Made by a program: the position numbers and the translations under genes. Positions 22,447 to 32,476 of a stretch of DNA of 64,000 bases are shown one piece after another (positions within the stretch are counted from its first letter, which is position 1; each line of letters starts with the position of its first letter). The stretch comes from SZAS-79 sp964599095 (GTDB lineage Bacteria; Pseudomonadota; Gammaproteobacteria; Burkholderiales; SG8-39). The stretch spans positions 62,001-126,000 of the forward strand of contig CAZREB010000006.1 of assembly GCA_964599095.1 (NCBI GenBank), in the 5' to 3' direction. A model generated the notes under the pieces. The model saw only the letters and a list, made by a program, of their open reading frames with translations, made no database searches and was not told the DNA's origin.

Positions 22447-24042
22447 CTACAATCGCCGGCCGAAATCGCGCAACACTTCCCGCGCGCAGTTGTGCCCGGG
22501 CGCACCGGTGACGCCGCCTCCCGGATGGGCCCCCGAGCCGCACAGGTAGAGCCCTTGCACCGGCCCGCGATAGTCCGCGTAGCCGAGCATCGGCCGCGCC
22601 GACCAGAGCTGGTCGAGCGACAACGCGCCATGAAAGATGTCGCCGCCGACGAGGCCGAACTTCGCCTCGAGATCGGCCGGCGAAAGCGCGGTCTGCGCGA
22701 TCACGCTGCGCCTGAATCCCGGCGCATGACGCTCGACCACATCGAAGATGCGGCCGATCGCTTCGTCCTTGCGCGTCGCCCAGTCGGCCGCCGGATCGAA
22801 GTGCTGGCAAAAGAGGCTCGCCACGTGCGCGCCCTTCGGCGCAAGCGTCTCGTCGAGCGTGCTCGGGATCAGCATCTCGACGATCGGGGCGGTCGATATC
22901 CCGAATGCTTTTGCGTCGAGGTAAGCACGGTCCATGTAGGCCAGCGACGGCGCCATGATGATTCCCGACGAGTGGTGCGGCCCGGCCTCCGGCAGGCAGG
23001 TGAAGCGCGGCAATTCGGACAGCGCCACGTTCATCCGGAAGGTGCCCGAGGCGCACTTCCAGCGCGCCATGCGCGCGCGGAATTCCGGCGGCACCTCGCC
23101 CTGCTCGACGAGATCCAGGTAGAGCAGTTTCGGGTTGACGTTGCCGATCACGCACCCGGCTGCGATTTCGGTGCCGTCGGCGAGCGTCACGCCGCAGGCC
23201 TTGCCGCCCCGCACTTGCACACGAGCGACCGCCGCATCGCATTCGATCTCGACGCCGAGGCGCTTCGCTTCGGCCGCCATGGCCTGCGTGATCGCCCCCA
23301 TGCCGCCGATCGCATGGCCCCACGCACCTTTCTTCCCGTTCACTTCGCCGAAGCAGTGGTGCAGGAGCACATACGCGGTGCCCGGGTGATGCGGACTTGC
23401 GTAGTTGCCGACCACGGCGTCGAAGCCGAACGCCGCCTTGACGCCCTCGCCTTCGAACCAGCCGTCGAGCAGGTCGGCCGCGCTTTGCGAAAACAGCGCC
23501 AGCAGGTCGCGGCGCGATTCCATGTCGAGCTTCTTCGCGAGACGCCCCGCCTTGATCACGCGCACCAGGTCGAGCACGCCGCCGCCGACGTTCGGCGGGC
23601 ATTCGAGCACCAGTTCGCGCAGCACGTCGGCCACCCGCTCCAACATCGCGCCGTACTGCGGCAGCCGCCCGGCATCGCGCGCCGAGAACCTTGCGAGTTC
23701 GGCCTGCGTAGCCGCCTGCGTCGGGCCGATCTTGAGATACCTGCCGTCTTCGAGCGGCAGGAAATTCGACACCGGCCGCTCGACGATCGCGAGGCCGTGC
23801 TCGGCCAGGCGAAGGTCGCGGATCACCTTCGGGTTCAACAGGCTCACCGTGTACGCGGCGACCGAATTGCGAAAGCCCGGATGAAACTCCTCGGTGACCG
23901 CCGCACCGCCGACCACGCCGCGGCGCTCGAGCACGCGCACCTTGAGCCCGCCGCGCGCCAGGTAGCACGCACACGCGAGGCCATTGTGGCCGGCGCCGAT
24001 GATGACGGCGTCGCAGCGGCGCGAATCGTTGTTTCGGCTCAT
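22447..24042 (-). CDS. Phytoene-desaturase-like FAD-dependent oxidoreductase
   Basis: The 531-residue protein begins with a dinucleotide-binding motif VIIGAGHNGLACACYLARGG followed by LERR and VGGAAVTEE, the pattern of the CrtI/PYROXD2 group of FAD oxidoreductases. The C terminus has YLCGSGAHPGGGVTGAPGHN, the second FAD-contact segment. No carotenoid genes are nearby, so true phytoene desaturation is unlikely and the substrate is unknown. The start codon lies only 38 bp from the start of the divergent NYN gene, so their promoters must overlap. The 106-bp gap to the hybrid kinase start at 22340 shows no clear signal. Confidence 0.88.
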   Translation of the reverse strand: MSRNNDSRRCDAVIIGAGHNGLACACYLARGGLKVRVLERRGVVGGAAVTEEFHPGFRNSVAAYTVSLLNPKVIRDLRLAEHGLAIVERPVSNFLPLEDGRYLKIGPTQAATQAELARFSARDAGRLPQYGAMLERVADVLRELVLECPPNVGGGVLDLVRVIKAGRLAKKLDMESRRDLLALFSQSAADLLDGWFEGEGVKAAFGFDAVVGNYASPHHPGTAYVLLHHCFGEVNGKKGAWGHAIGGMGAITQAMAAEAKRLGVEIECDAAVARVQVRGGKACGVTLADGTEIAAGCVIGNVNPKLLYLDLVEQGEVPPEFRARMARWKCASGTFRMNVALSELPRFTCLPEAGPHHSSGIIMAPSLAYMDRAYLDAKAFGISTAPIVEMLIPSTLDETLAPKGAHVASLFCQHFDPAADWATRKDEAIGRIFDVVERHAPGFRRSVIAQTALSPADLEAKFGLVGGDIFHGALSLDQLWSARPMLGYADYRGPVQGLYLCGSGAHPGGGVTGAPGHNCAREVLRDFGRRL

Positions 24043-24065
24043 TCGGGGAGGGAGTCGCTCGGGCG

Positions 24066-24082
24066 ATATACTCGGAGTATAT
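24066..24082. promoter_or_regulatory. Perfect 8-1-8 inverted repeat over the start codon of the NYN gene
   Basis: ATATACTC (24066-24073), a central G, and GAGTATAT (24075-24082) form a perfect palindrome in an otherwise GC-rich 38-bp divergent gap. The right arm contains the first two bases of the NYN start codon at 24081. The left arm contains TATACT, a good -10 hexamer, which would place transcription initiation at or next to the ATG. It may be an operator, an RNA hairpin hiding the start, or both. Confidence 0.55.
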
Positions 24083-24938
24083 GACCACCCCCTACAGCAA
24101 TGCCTCCGGCGACAGCCGGAACCTCGCCCTCTTCTGCGATTTCGAGAACGTCGCCCTCGGCGTGCGCGAATCCAACTACTCGAAGTTCGACATCGGCCTG
24201 GTGCTCGAGCGGCTGCTGCTCAAGGGCAGCATCGTGGTCAAGAAGGCTTATTGCGACTGGGAGCGCTACAAGGAATTCAAGGCCGGCATGCACGAGGCGT
24301 CGTTCGAGCTGATCGAGATCCCGCATGTGCGCCAGTCGGGCAAGAACTCGGCCGACATCCGCATGGTGGTCGACGCGCTGGACCTTTGCTACACCAAGTC
24401 GCACGTGGACACGTTCGTGATCATCAGCGGCGACTCGGATTTCTCGCCGCTGGTCTCCAAGCTGCGCGAGAACAACAAGACCGTGATCGCGGTCGGCGTC
24501 AAGAACTCGACCTCGAACCTGCTGATCGCCAACTGCGACGAATTCATCTTCTACGACGACCTGGTGCGCGAGCAGAAGGGCAAGGCAAAACCGCGGGCCG
24601 AGAAGAAGCCGGCCCGCAAGGCTGCCGCCTCTTCCGCTGCGGCCTCCGCAGCGCCTGCGCCCGCGGCCGCACCCGAGGAGAAAGACCGCAAGCAGGAAGC
24701 GTTCGACCTCGTGCTCGCGACGACCGAGGCCCTCGCGGGCGAGCGCGGCGCCGAGGACAAGATCTGGGGCTCGATGGTCAAGCAGGCGTTGAAGCGGCGA
24801 AACCCGGGATTCTCCGAGAGTTACTACGGGTTCAAGTCGTTCAACCTGCTGCTCGAGGAAGCCGCCGCGCGCAACCTGCTTCAGTTGGAGCGCGACGAGA
24901 AATCCGGCGGCTACCTGGTGAAGGCCGCGTCGCACTAG
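24081..24938 (+). CDS. NYN-domain RNase-like protein with C-terminal OST-HTH/LOTUS domain
   Basis: The 285-residue protein has an N-terminal NYN (LabA/DUF88, PIN-like) domain with the conserved acidic residues Asp20 (FCDFEN), Asp92 (SADIRMVVD) and Asp118/Asp120 (ISGDSDFSPL). A Lys/Ala/Pro-rich linker spans about 186-225. A winged-helix OST-HTH domain follows (about 228-285, with SMVKQALKRRNPGFSESYYGF and GGYLVKA). The NYN fold is a metal-dependent RNase fold and OST-HTH binds RNA, so an RNA-cleaving or RNA-binding role is likely; the target is unknown. GGAG at 24074-24077 is only 3 nt from the ATG, an unusually short spacing. A mandelate-racemase-type gene follows after 13 bp. Confidence 0.93.
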   Translation: MTTPYSNASGDSRNLALFCDFENVALGVRESNYSKFDIGLVLERLLLKGSIVVKKAYCDWERYKEFKAGMHEASFELIEIPHVRQSGKNSADIRMVVDALDLCYTKSHVDTFVIISGDSDFSPLVSKLRENNKTVIAVGVKNSTSNLLIANCDEFIFYDDLVREQKGKAKPRAEKKPARKAAASSAAASAAPAPAAAPEEKDRKQEAFDLVLATTEALAGERGAEDKIWGSMVKQALKRRNPGFSESYYGFKSFNLLLEEAAARNLLQLERDEKSGGYLVKAASH

Positions 24939-24951
24939 TGCGGGCCCGGCA

Positions 24952-26118
24952 GTGAAGATCAAGTCCGTCCAAGCCACCTGGCTGCACGTCCCGATCCCCG
25001 AAAAGCAGCAGCACGTCTCCGACTTCGGCCGCGTCGCGTCGTTCGATTGCACGCTGGTGCGGATCGAAACCGAATGCGGCCTGGTCGGCTGGGGCGAGGC
25101 GAAGGAAGAGGTCGGCAGCGCCGGCAACAACCGCACCGTCACCGCCGCGATCAACGAGAAGTACGGCCCGATGCTCGTGGGCGAGGATCCGCGCGACATC
25201 GTCCGGCTGAACGAGTTGATGTACAACGGCGTGCGCGGCCACTATGCGCTTACCCACGGCCGCGCGTTCCCGGCGCTCGGACGGCGCGGCGTTTCGATCT
25301 GCGCGATGAGCGGCATCGACCTCGCTCTCTGGGACCTGCTCGGCAAGTCGCTGAACGCGCCGGTGTGGCGTCTGCTCGGCGGGCGCAAGGCCGAGCGGAT
25401 GCCGGTCTATGCGTCCGGTGGCTGGGCCGACGCCAACGGGATCGGCGACCAGTTGCTCGGCTACGTGAAGAAAGGCAACGTGCGCGCGGTAAAGATGCGC
25501 GTCGGCATCATCGACGGCAGCGTCGGTCGTTCCGTGGAAAGGGTCAAGGCGGCTCGCGCCGCACTCGGGCCGGACATCGGCCTCGCCTGCGACGCGCACG
25601 GCACGTGGAGCGTTGCCGAAGCCAAGCAGTTCTGCCGCCAGGTCGAGGACCTGGATCTCATGTGGTTCGAGGAGCCGGTGACCGCGGACGACAAGCGCGG
25701 TTATGCCGAAGTCAGGCGCTCGACGAGCGTGCCGATCTCGGCCGGCGAATCCGAATTCAACCGCTTCGACTTCAGGGAACTCGCCGAGCTCGGCGCGGCC
25801 GACATCTTCCAGCCGGACCTCGCGATCTGCGGCGGGATCAGCGAGGCGATCAAGATCGCGGCCATCGCGTCAAGTTACAACCTGCGCCTCGCGCCGCACC
25901 TGTGGACCGGGGCGCTCGCGTTTGCCGCCGGCATGCACGTGACCGCGGCCACTTCCTGCGGCTTCATCCTGGAGTATTCGTTCGGTGCGAACCCACTGCT
26001 GCAGGAGTTGCCGGTGGAAGGGTTCCCGGTGCAGGACGGCACCATCGAGATCCCGGACCGGCCCGGGTTGGGCGTGACGCTGAACGAGGAGTTCATCAAG
26101 CGCCACGCCGTGGATTGA
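24952..26118 (+). CDS. Mandelate racemase/muconate lactonizing enzyme family (enolase superfamily) protein
   Basis: The 388-residue protein begins with GTG. It has the enolase-superfamily N-terminal capping domain and a TIM barrel. Metal ligands appear as Asp in ACDAHGTWS, Glu in WFEEPVTADD and Glu in SAGESEFN. Catalytic residues are probably Lys in VKMRVGIID and His in APHLWTGAL, the Lys/His pair of the mandelate-racemase subgroup. Such enzymes racemise or dehydrate sugar acids or other carboxylates, and the substrate is not evident. It follows the NYN gene by 13 bp and may be read on the same mRNA. A bidirectional terminator lies downstream. Confidence 0.9.
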   Translation: MKIKSVQATWLHVPIPEKQQHVSDFGRVASFDCTLVRIETECGLVGWGEAKEEVGSAGNNRTVTAAINEKYGPMLVGEDPRDIVRLNELMYNGVRGHYALTHGRAFPALGRRGVSICAMSGIDLALWDLLGKSLNAPVWRLLGGRKAERMPVYASGGWADANGIGDQLLGYVKKGNVRAVKMRVGIIDGSVGRSVERVKAARAALGPDIGLACDAHGTWSVAEAKQFCRQVEDLDLMWFEEPVTADDKRGYAEVRRSTSVPISAGESEFNRFDFRELAELGAADIFQPDLAICGGISEAIKIAAIASSYNLRLAPHLWTGALAFAAGMHVTAATSCGFILEYSFGANPLLQELPVEGFPVQDGTIEIPDRPGLGVTLNEEFIKRHAVD

Positions 26119-26180
26119 TGGCAGCATTTCCCCCGGAAACCTAAGCAGGGCGCAGACTTTACCCAGAAATTGGCAGCATT
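26119..26180 (-). repeat. Paired-box intergenic element, copy A
   Basis: TGGCAGCATT occurs at 26119-26128 and again at 26171-26180, exactly 52 bp apart. Read on the minus strand, the boxes are AATGCTGCCA, and the 40-odd bases between them align without gaps, about half identical, to elements at 47813-47875 and 54190-54250. It starts directly after the stop of the enolase-family gene. The function is unknown. Confidence 0.6.
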
Positions 26181-26209
26181 AGGCGGCCCGGCATTGCACC
26201 GGACCGCCT
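26181..26209. terminator. Bidirectional intrinsic terminator-like hairpin
   Basis: GGCGG-C-CCGG (26182-26191) pairs with CCGG-A-CCGCC (26199-26208) around the loop CATTGCA, with an outer A-T pair and one internal mismatch. TTGCTTT follows on the + strand. It sits between the converging enolase-family gene and the protease gene, where a shared terminator is expected. The T-tract is only moderate. Confidence 0.6.
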
Positions 26210-26236
26210 TGCTTTAGACCAGCGATCGGTTTCAGC

Positions 26237-27709
26237 CTAGCCCAGCGGCACCGCGATATAGCGCCTGCCGCCTTCGCGCTGGACCAGCAGCGCGACGTTC
26301 TTGCCGCTGCTTTTGCCCGTAAGTGCGCGCAGCTCTTCAACGCTTTTCACCGGCTTGCCGTTGAGCGCGAGGATCACGTCGCCCGGCTGCAGGCCGGCGC
26401 GCGCGGCCGGGCCGTTCACGCCCTCGACCACGAGGCCGCCGGCGACCTCGGCTTCGCGGCGCTCGTCCGCGGTCAGCGGGCGCACTGCGAGACCCAACTG
26501 GCCGGTGTCGGCCTTGCCGCCGGCCGCGGAAGCGACTTTCGGCTCGGTCAGTTCGCCCAGCTTGGCGGTGAAGCGCTCGGTGCGGCCGTTGCGCCAGACT
26601 TCGAGCTCGGCTTTCGAGCCGGGCGCCGCTTCGCTGACCACCAGCGGCAGGTCCGCCGAGCGCGCGATCGGGCGGCCGTTGAACTTAAGCACGACGTCGC
26701 CTTCCTTGAGGCCCGCTTTCGCGGCCGGCCCGTCCTTCTCGACGAAGGCGACCATTGCGCCACCTGGCTTGGCAAGCCCGAAGGAATCGGCCAGGCCCTG
26801 GTCGACGTCCTGGATGCTGACGCCAAGCTTGGCGCGGCTGACGCGTCCGTTGGTGACGAGCTGGTTCTCGACGCGCATCGCGACGTCGATCGGGATCGCG
26901 AACGACAGGCCCTGGTAGCCGCCGGTGCGGCTGTAGATCTGCGAGTTGATGCCGATAACTTCGCCGGCCAGGTTGAACAGCGGCCCGCCGGAGTTGCCCG
27001 GGTTGACCGCGGCGTCGGTCTGGATGAAAGGCACGTAGTTCTCCTCGGGCAGCGAGCGCGACTTGGCGCTCACGATTCCTGCGGTGACCGAGTTCTCGAA
27101 GCCGTAGGGCGAGCCGATCGCGACCACCCATTCGCCGACCCGCGTGCCGGCCGGGTTGCCGATCTTCACCGTCGGCAGGTTCTTCGCGTCGATGCGCAGC
27201 ACCGCGATGTCGGTCTTGCGGTCCGAGCCGATGACTTTCGCCTCGAATTCGCGGCCGTCCGTGAGCCGCACGGTGACCTTGGTGGCATCGGCCACGACGT
27301 GCGCGTTGGTGAGCACGATGCCGTCGGACTTGACGATGAACCCGGACCCTTCGCCGCGCGAAGGCACGCCCTGCGAGGGCTGCCCCGGCACGCCGAATCG
27401 GCGGAAGAACTCGCCGAACGGCGAATTCTGGAGCTCGTCGGGCAATTCGTTCACCGAAGTCTTGGTCATCGAACTGACCTTGATGTTGACGACCGCAGGC
27501 CCGTTCTGCTCGACCAGCGAGGCGATGTCGGGCATCGCGCGCATCGCAACTGCAGGCGACCCGCCGACCGCCGCGGGGGCGGTGACCGCAGGCAGGTTCA
27601 GTGCGTGTGCTGACGGCAGTTCCGGCCAGCCGTAGTGGGAAAAGCCGGCGGTCACCGCGGCGGCGATGCCGGCGACGGCCATATAAGAAGTGATTGACTT
27701 GCGTGGCAT
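26237..27709 (-). CDS. Do-family periplasmic serine protease with two PDZ domains (DegP/MucD-like)
   Basis: The 490-residue protein has an N-terminal hydrophobic export segment (about 8-22, ending near AHA). The trypsin-like protease domain has the triad His137 (TNAHVVAD), Asp167 (DIAVLRID) and Ser240 (NPGNSGGPL). Two PDZ domains follow (about 290-375 and 400-485). This is the DegP/DegQ/MucD layout of envelope quality-control proteases, which refold or degrade misfolded periplasmic proteins. In Pseudomonas, mucD lies with the algU cluster; here it stands alone, so I do not assign a symbol. A GTAAC/GTTAC inverted repeat lies 88 bp upstream of the start. Confidence 0.95.
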   Translation of the reverse strand: MPRKSITSYMAVAGIAAAVTAGFSHYGWPELPSAHALNLPAVTAPAAVGGSPAVAMRAMPDIASLVEQNGPAVVNIKVSSMTKTSVNELPDELQNSPFGEFFRRFGVPGQPSQGVPSRGEGSGFIVKSDGIVLTNAHVVADATKVTVRLTDGREFEAKVIGSDRKTDIAVLRIDAKNLPTVKIGNPAGTRVGEWVVAIGSPYGFENSVTAGIVSAKSRSLPEENYVPFIQTDAAVNPGNSGGPLFNLAGEVIGINSQIYSRTGGYQGLSFAIPIDVAMRVENQLVTNGRVSRAKLGVSIQDVDQGLADSFGLAKPGGAMVAFVEKDGPAAKAGLKEGDVVLKFNGRPIARSADLPLVVSEAAPGSKAELEVWRNGRTERFTAKLGELTEPKVASAAGGKADTGQLGLAVRPLTADERREAEVAGGLVVEGVNGPAARAGLQPGDVILALNGKPVKSVEELRALTGKSSGKNVALLVQREGGRRYIAVPLG

Positions 27710-27796
27710 GGTGATTCCCCTCGGGTTACAGGTTGCTGGAACGCAGGGTTAGAGCGGGGTCCCGCGCCGCGAGTTGCCGGACGCAGATGCGACTGT

Positions 27797-27811
27797 GTAA
27801 CACTTTGTTAC
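27797..27811. promoter_or_regulatory. Inverted repeat upstream of the Do-like protease gene
   Basis: GTAAC (27797-27801) and GTTAC (27807-27811) form a perfect inverted repeat around ACTTT, about 88 bp before the protease start. It is the only AT-rich block in the 212-bp gap 27710-27921. It resembles short paired sites bound by OmpR-family regulators, but the regulator is unknown. Confidence 0.4.
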
Positions 27812-27873
27812 CGGCCGGATGACCGGACGCGCCGAAGGGTCTTCGCCGACCCGGCCCGCCGCGGAGCGCGCGC

Positions 27874-27942
27874 GACTACTGATGCGGCGCGTGCGCGACT
27901 ACTGATGCGGCGCGTGCGCGGCTACTGATGAAGCGCATGCGC
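27874..27942. repeat. Three tandem copies of a 23-bp unit covering the 3' end of the metal-exporter gene
   Basis: Units lie at 27874-27896, 27897-27919 and 27920-27942. The first two are identical and the third differs at a few positions. Each unit contains the segment CTACTGATG, which on the minus strand ends His-Gln-stop. The third unit holds the actual stop codon of the metal-exporter gene, so the other two are duplications of its last codons and stop into the downstream gap. Confidence 0.85.
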
Positions 27943-28896
27943 GCTTCGGGCCGCCGGGCAGTCGCCCGACTCCACCTGGATCGTGCTGTGGCGGATCTGG
28001 AAGCGTTCTTCGAGCAGCCGGGCCACACCGGCGAGCGCGCTTTCCGAGTCCTTCGCATTCCCCACCACCACGTGCGCCGAAAGACTGGCCTCATGGCTTG
28101 CAACCGCCCACACGTGCAGGTCGTGCACGCCGCAGACGCCGGGCACCGCAAGGATACTCGAGCGCACTTCATCCATGTCGAGGCCGTCGGGCACGCCTTC
28201 GAGCAGGATGTTCATGCTGGCCTTGAAAAGCACCCAGGTCCGCGGCACGACCCACAGGCCGATCGCCACGGCCACCAGCGGGTCGATCCACGTGTGGCCG
28301 GTGAAGCGGATCGCAAGTGCCGCAGCGATCACGCCGGCCGAGCCGAGCAGGTCCGACAGGACTTCGAGGTAGGCGCTCTTCAGGTTGAGGTTCGATGCGC
28401 TGCCGGCGTGCAGCAGCCGTGCCGCAACGAGGTTCACGATGAAGCCGACCACCGCGACCGCCAGCATCGCGTCGGCCTTGATCGGCTCGGGCTCGATGAA
28501 GCGATGCCAGGCTTCAAACAGGATGTAGATGGCGACGAGGAACAGCAAGGCCGCGTTGAACGCCGCCGCGAGGATCTCGAAGCGCTGGTAGCCGAACGTG
28601 CGCTTCGAATCCGCCGGCATGCGCCCGAAGCGCGTCGCCGCGAGCGACACCGCCAGCGCGGCGCTGTCGGTGAACATGTGCGCCGCGTCCGAGATCAGCG
28701 CGAGGCTGCCGGCCATGTATCCGGCGACTACCTCGACCAGCGTGAAGCCGCCGGTCAGCGCGAGCGCGAGCCAGAGCGTGCGCTCGTTGAGTCGGGACAG
28801 GTCGTGATGGCCGTGATGGTGGTCGTGACCGTGGTGGTCGTGATTCTCGTGATCATGGTGATCGTGACCGTGATGCCCGGGCGGATGGCCTGTCAT
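27922..28896 (-). CDS. Cation diffusion facilitator, CzcD-like zinc/divalent metal exporter
   Basis: The 324-residue protein has a very His/Asp-rich N terminus (about residues 3-31), then six membrane helices and a C-terminal metal-sensing cytoplasmic domain. The family zinc site is visible as HMFTDSAAL in helix II (the HxxxD pattern) and as the matching HxxxD-like positions in helix V (SDLLGSAGV). CDF proteins exchange Zn, Co or Cd for protons at the inner membrane. The His-rich head is typical of CzcD/ZitB forms. Its last codons lie in a 23-bp tandem repeat. It is transcribed in the same direction as the aspartate 4-decarboxylase gene, 57 bp from that gene's 3' end. Confidence 0.94.
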   Translation of the reverse strand: MTGHPPGHHGHDHHDHENHDHHGHDHHHGHHDLSRLNERTLWLALALTGGFTLVEVVAGYMAGSLALISDAAHMFTDSAALAVSLAATRFGRMPADSKRTFGYQRFEILAAAFNAALLFLVAIYILFEAWHRFIEPEPIKADAMLAVAVVGFIVNLVAARLLHAGSASNLNLKSAYLEVLSDLLGSAGVIAAALAIRFTGHTWIDPLVAVAIGLWVVPRTWVLFKASMNILLEGVPDGLDMDEVRSSILAVPGVCGVHDLHVWAVASHEASLSAHVVVGNAKDSESALAGVARLLEERFQIRHSTIQVESGDCPAARSAHALHQ

Positions 28897-28953
28897 CGGC
28901 TGCGATCCCGTCCGGCAGGAACCGGCGCGGGCGTTGGATGGATGCGGCCCATT

Positions 28954-30567
28954 CTACCGGTGACGGCGCGCCGGATCGCCGCTCGGGCGCCCGGCGCGCA
29001 CCCAATCCGCGTGGTACTCCTCCAGCAGTTCGGCGATTGCCTTGCCGATCGCCCCGTAAGCCGGCTCTTCGAGATTCGCCAGCGATACCCGGACCGAAAG
29101 GCGTGGAGCGTCGAACCCGCCTGCATCCAGCAACACAACACCTTTCTCTTCGGCCAGGCGGACGACGAAATCGATTGCCGGAACACTCGCACCGAGCCAG
29201 CCGGCGAACTCGTTGCTGTGGCGGGCGCGCCCCGCCTCCACCACATCGACCGTCGCGTAGTAGTGGGTGTTGCGCTCGATGCCCGGGATCGGCAGGCCGG
29301 CGCCCGCGTGCAGCGCTTCGAACCGTCGCCGGACCAGCGCGCGCGCTTGGCGCGTGTATTCCCCGGCCTCGTCGAGCAGCGCGTGGAGTGCGAACAAGGC
29401 CATCTGCGCCTGCTGCGGCGTGGAGAGCCCCGCCGTATGGTTGAAGCCCACGCGCCGGCTGTCGGCCACCATGCGGTCGATGAACCGCAATCCGGACGGA
29501 TCGGCCGCGATGCTGCGGTAGCGCTCGCGAAACCGATCCTGCCACGGCGCAGGCAGCGCACGGATGCGCTCGTCGAGCACGTTGTCGCGATGCAGCGCGA
29601 CGACCGCCAGCCGCCAGCCGGTCGCCCCCCAGAATTTCGAGCACGAATAAAGCAGCACGGTGTTCGCCGGGATCTCCGCGGCCAGCGACGAGAACCGCGG
29701 CGCAAACGTCGCGTAGACGTCGTCGCTGATGACAACCAGGTCCGGCCGTGACTCGCGCACGATGGCGGCGATGTGCGCGGTGGCTTCGGCATCCAGGCTC
29801 GCGCCGGTGGGATTCGAAGGATTGACGAGCAGGAAAGCCTTGACCGACGGGTCGCGCAGGCGATCGAGTTCTGCCACGGGGTAATGCCATCCGCGCGCCT
29901 CGTCCTGCCTGACCTTGACCTCGACGAGTTCGTAGTCGCCCAGCAGGGGCATCTCGAGGTAGGGCGCAAAGATCGGCGTGCCGATCGCGATGCGGTCGCC
30001 CTTGGCGAGCAGGCCCGACTGGAACAGGCTGTCGAAGGCGTAGGCCGCGCCCGCCGTCACCCCCTCGACGGCGAACAGGTCGAAGCCTTCGGCCCCGCAG
30101 GGTTGCAGCAATGCCTGCCCGACAAAAGCTTGCATGATCCGTTCGCAGGCCGGCAGCATGCGCGGCGGGGCCGGGTAGTGGCTGCCGAGCACCGCACCGG
30201 CCAGTTCCTGTACGAGGCTCTCCCGGTCGATGTCCAGCGTCCCGGCCGCGTAGTCGAGGCTGCGCGACAGGAATTCGATGCCGGGCGCGAGGCGATGCTG
30301 CGCAGCAAACCGGGCAAACGCGGCATGCAGGCCGTCCGCAAGGCGGGCCCGCCCGAACCCCGGGGTCCGCGCGCCGGCCGCAGATTGCTCGAGGGCAAAA
30401 ACGCCCAGCTGCGCAAACGCCTGGCGCGGCTCGAGCGCCACCCAGTTCGGATTCGCACGCGCCGCATTCAACACCGGGCGGCCGCTTCGGCCCGCCAGCT
30501 CGATCAGCCGGGTGCGCAATTCGAACGGGCTCAACTCCCCGTAACGGCGCTCTTCCTCCTCGTTCAT
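28954..30567 (-). CDS. Aspartate 4-decarboxylase / aspartate aminotransferase (class I/II PLP enzyme)
   Basis: From the ATG at 30567 the protein has 537 residues, the unusual length of bacterial L-aspartate beta-decarboxylases (about 530) rather than of ordinary aminotransferases (about 400). It has NPSNPTG at the PLP site, ISDDVYATF, and the Schiff-base Lys in SCSKFWGATGWR. These enzymes convert aspartate to alanine and CO2 and also transaminate. In some bacteria they work with an aspartate-alanine antiporter, but none is visible here. A longer in-frame start at 30666 would add 33 residues of unlike composition and is not preferred. The gene is divergent from the acetyl-CoA synthetase operon. 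Confidence 0.9.
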   Translation of the reverse strand: MNEEEERRYGELSPFELRTRLIELAGRSGRPVLNAARANPNWVALEPRQAFAQLGVFALEQSAAGARTPGFGRARLADGLHAAFARFAAQHRLAPGIEFLSRSLDYAAGTLDIDRESLVQELAGAVLGSHYPAPPRMLPACERIMQAFVGQALLQPCGAEGFDLFAVEGVTAGAAYAFDSLFQSGLLAKGDRIAIGTPIFAPYLEMPLLGDYELVEVKVRQDEARGWHYPVAELDRLRDPSVKAFLLVNPSNPTGASLDAEATAHIAAIVRESRPDLVVISDDVYATFAPRFSSLAAEIPANTVLLYSCSKFWGATGWRLAVVALHRDNVLDERIRALPAPWQDRFRERYRSIAADPSGLRFIDRMVADSRRVGFNHTAGLSTPQQAQMALFALHALLDEAGEYTRQARALVRRRFEALHAGAGLPIPGIERNTHYYATVDVVEAGRARHSNEFAGWLGASVPAIDFVVRLAEEKGVVLLDAGGFDAPRLSVRVSLANLEEPAYGAIGKAIAELLEEYHADWVRAGRPSGDPARRHR

Positions 30568-30769
30568 GCGAATCCCGATCCGAAAGGCCCATCCGGCCGT
30601 TGCAGGCACGATGCCTATGGCCGCAGTCAAGCACCAGCCGGACGGTGCCCCTTTGATCGGCGTCAACCCCGGGGCAGGGAAAGGGTCCTAGGCTGTGCCG
30701 ATGGAGACCCCGAGCCCGCGCCCTGCCTGGCTGCACAAATCGGCCACCGAAAGGCGAATCGCGCCGAAC

Positions 30770-32472
<1,703 letters not shown>

Positions 32473-32476
<4 letters not shown>

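Noticed and set aside
27874..27942. CRISPR-like array
   Set aside because: The three 23-bp units are directly adjacent with no spacers, and one contains the stop codon of a coding gene.
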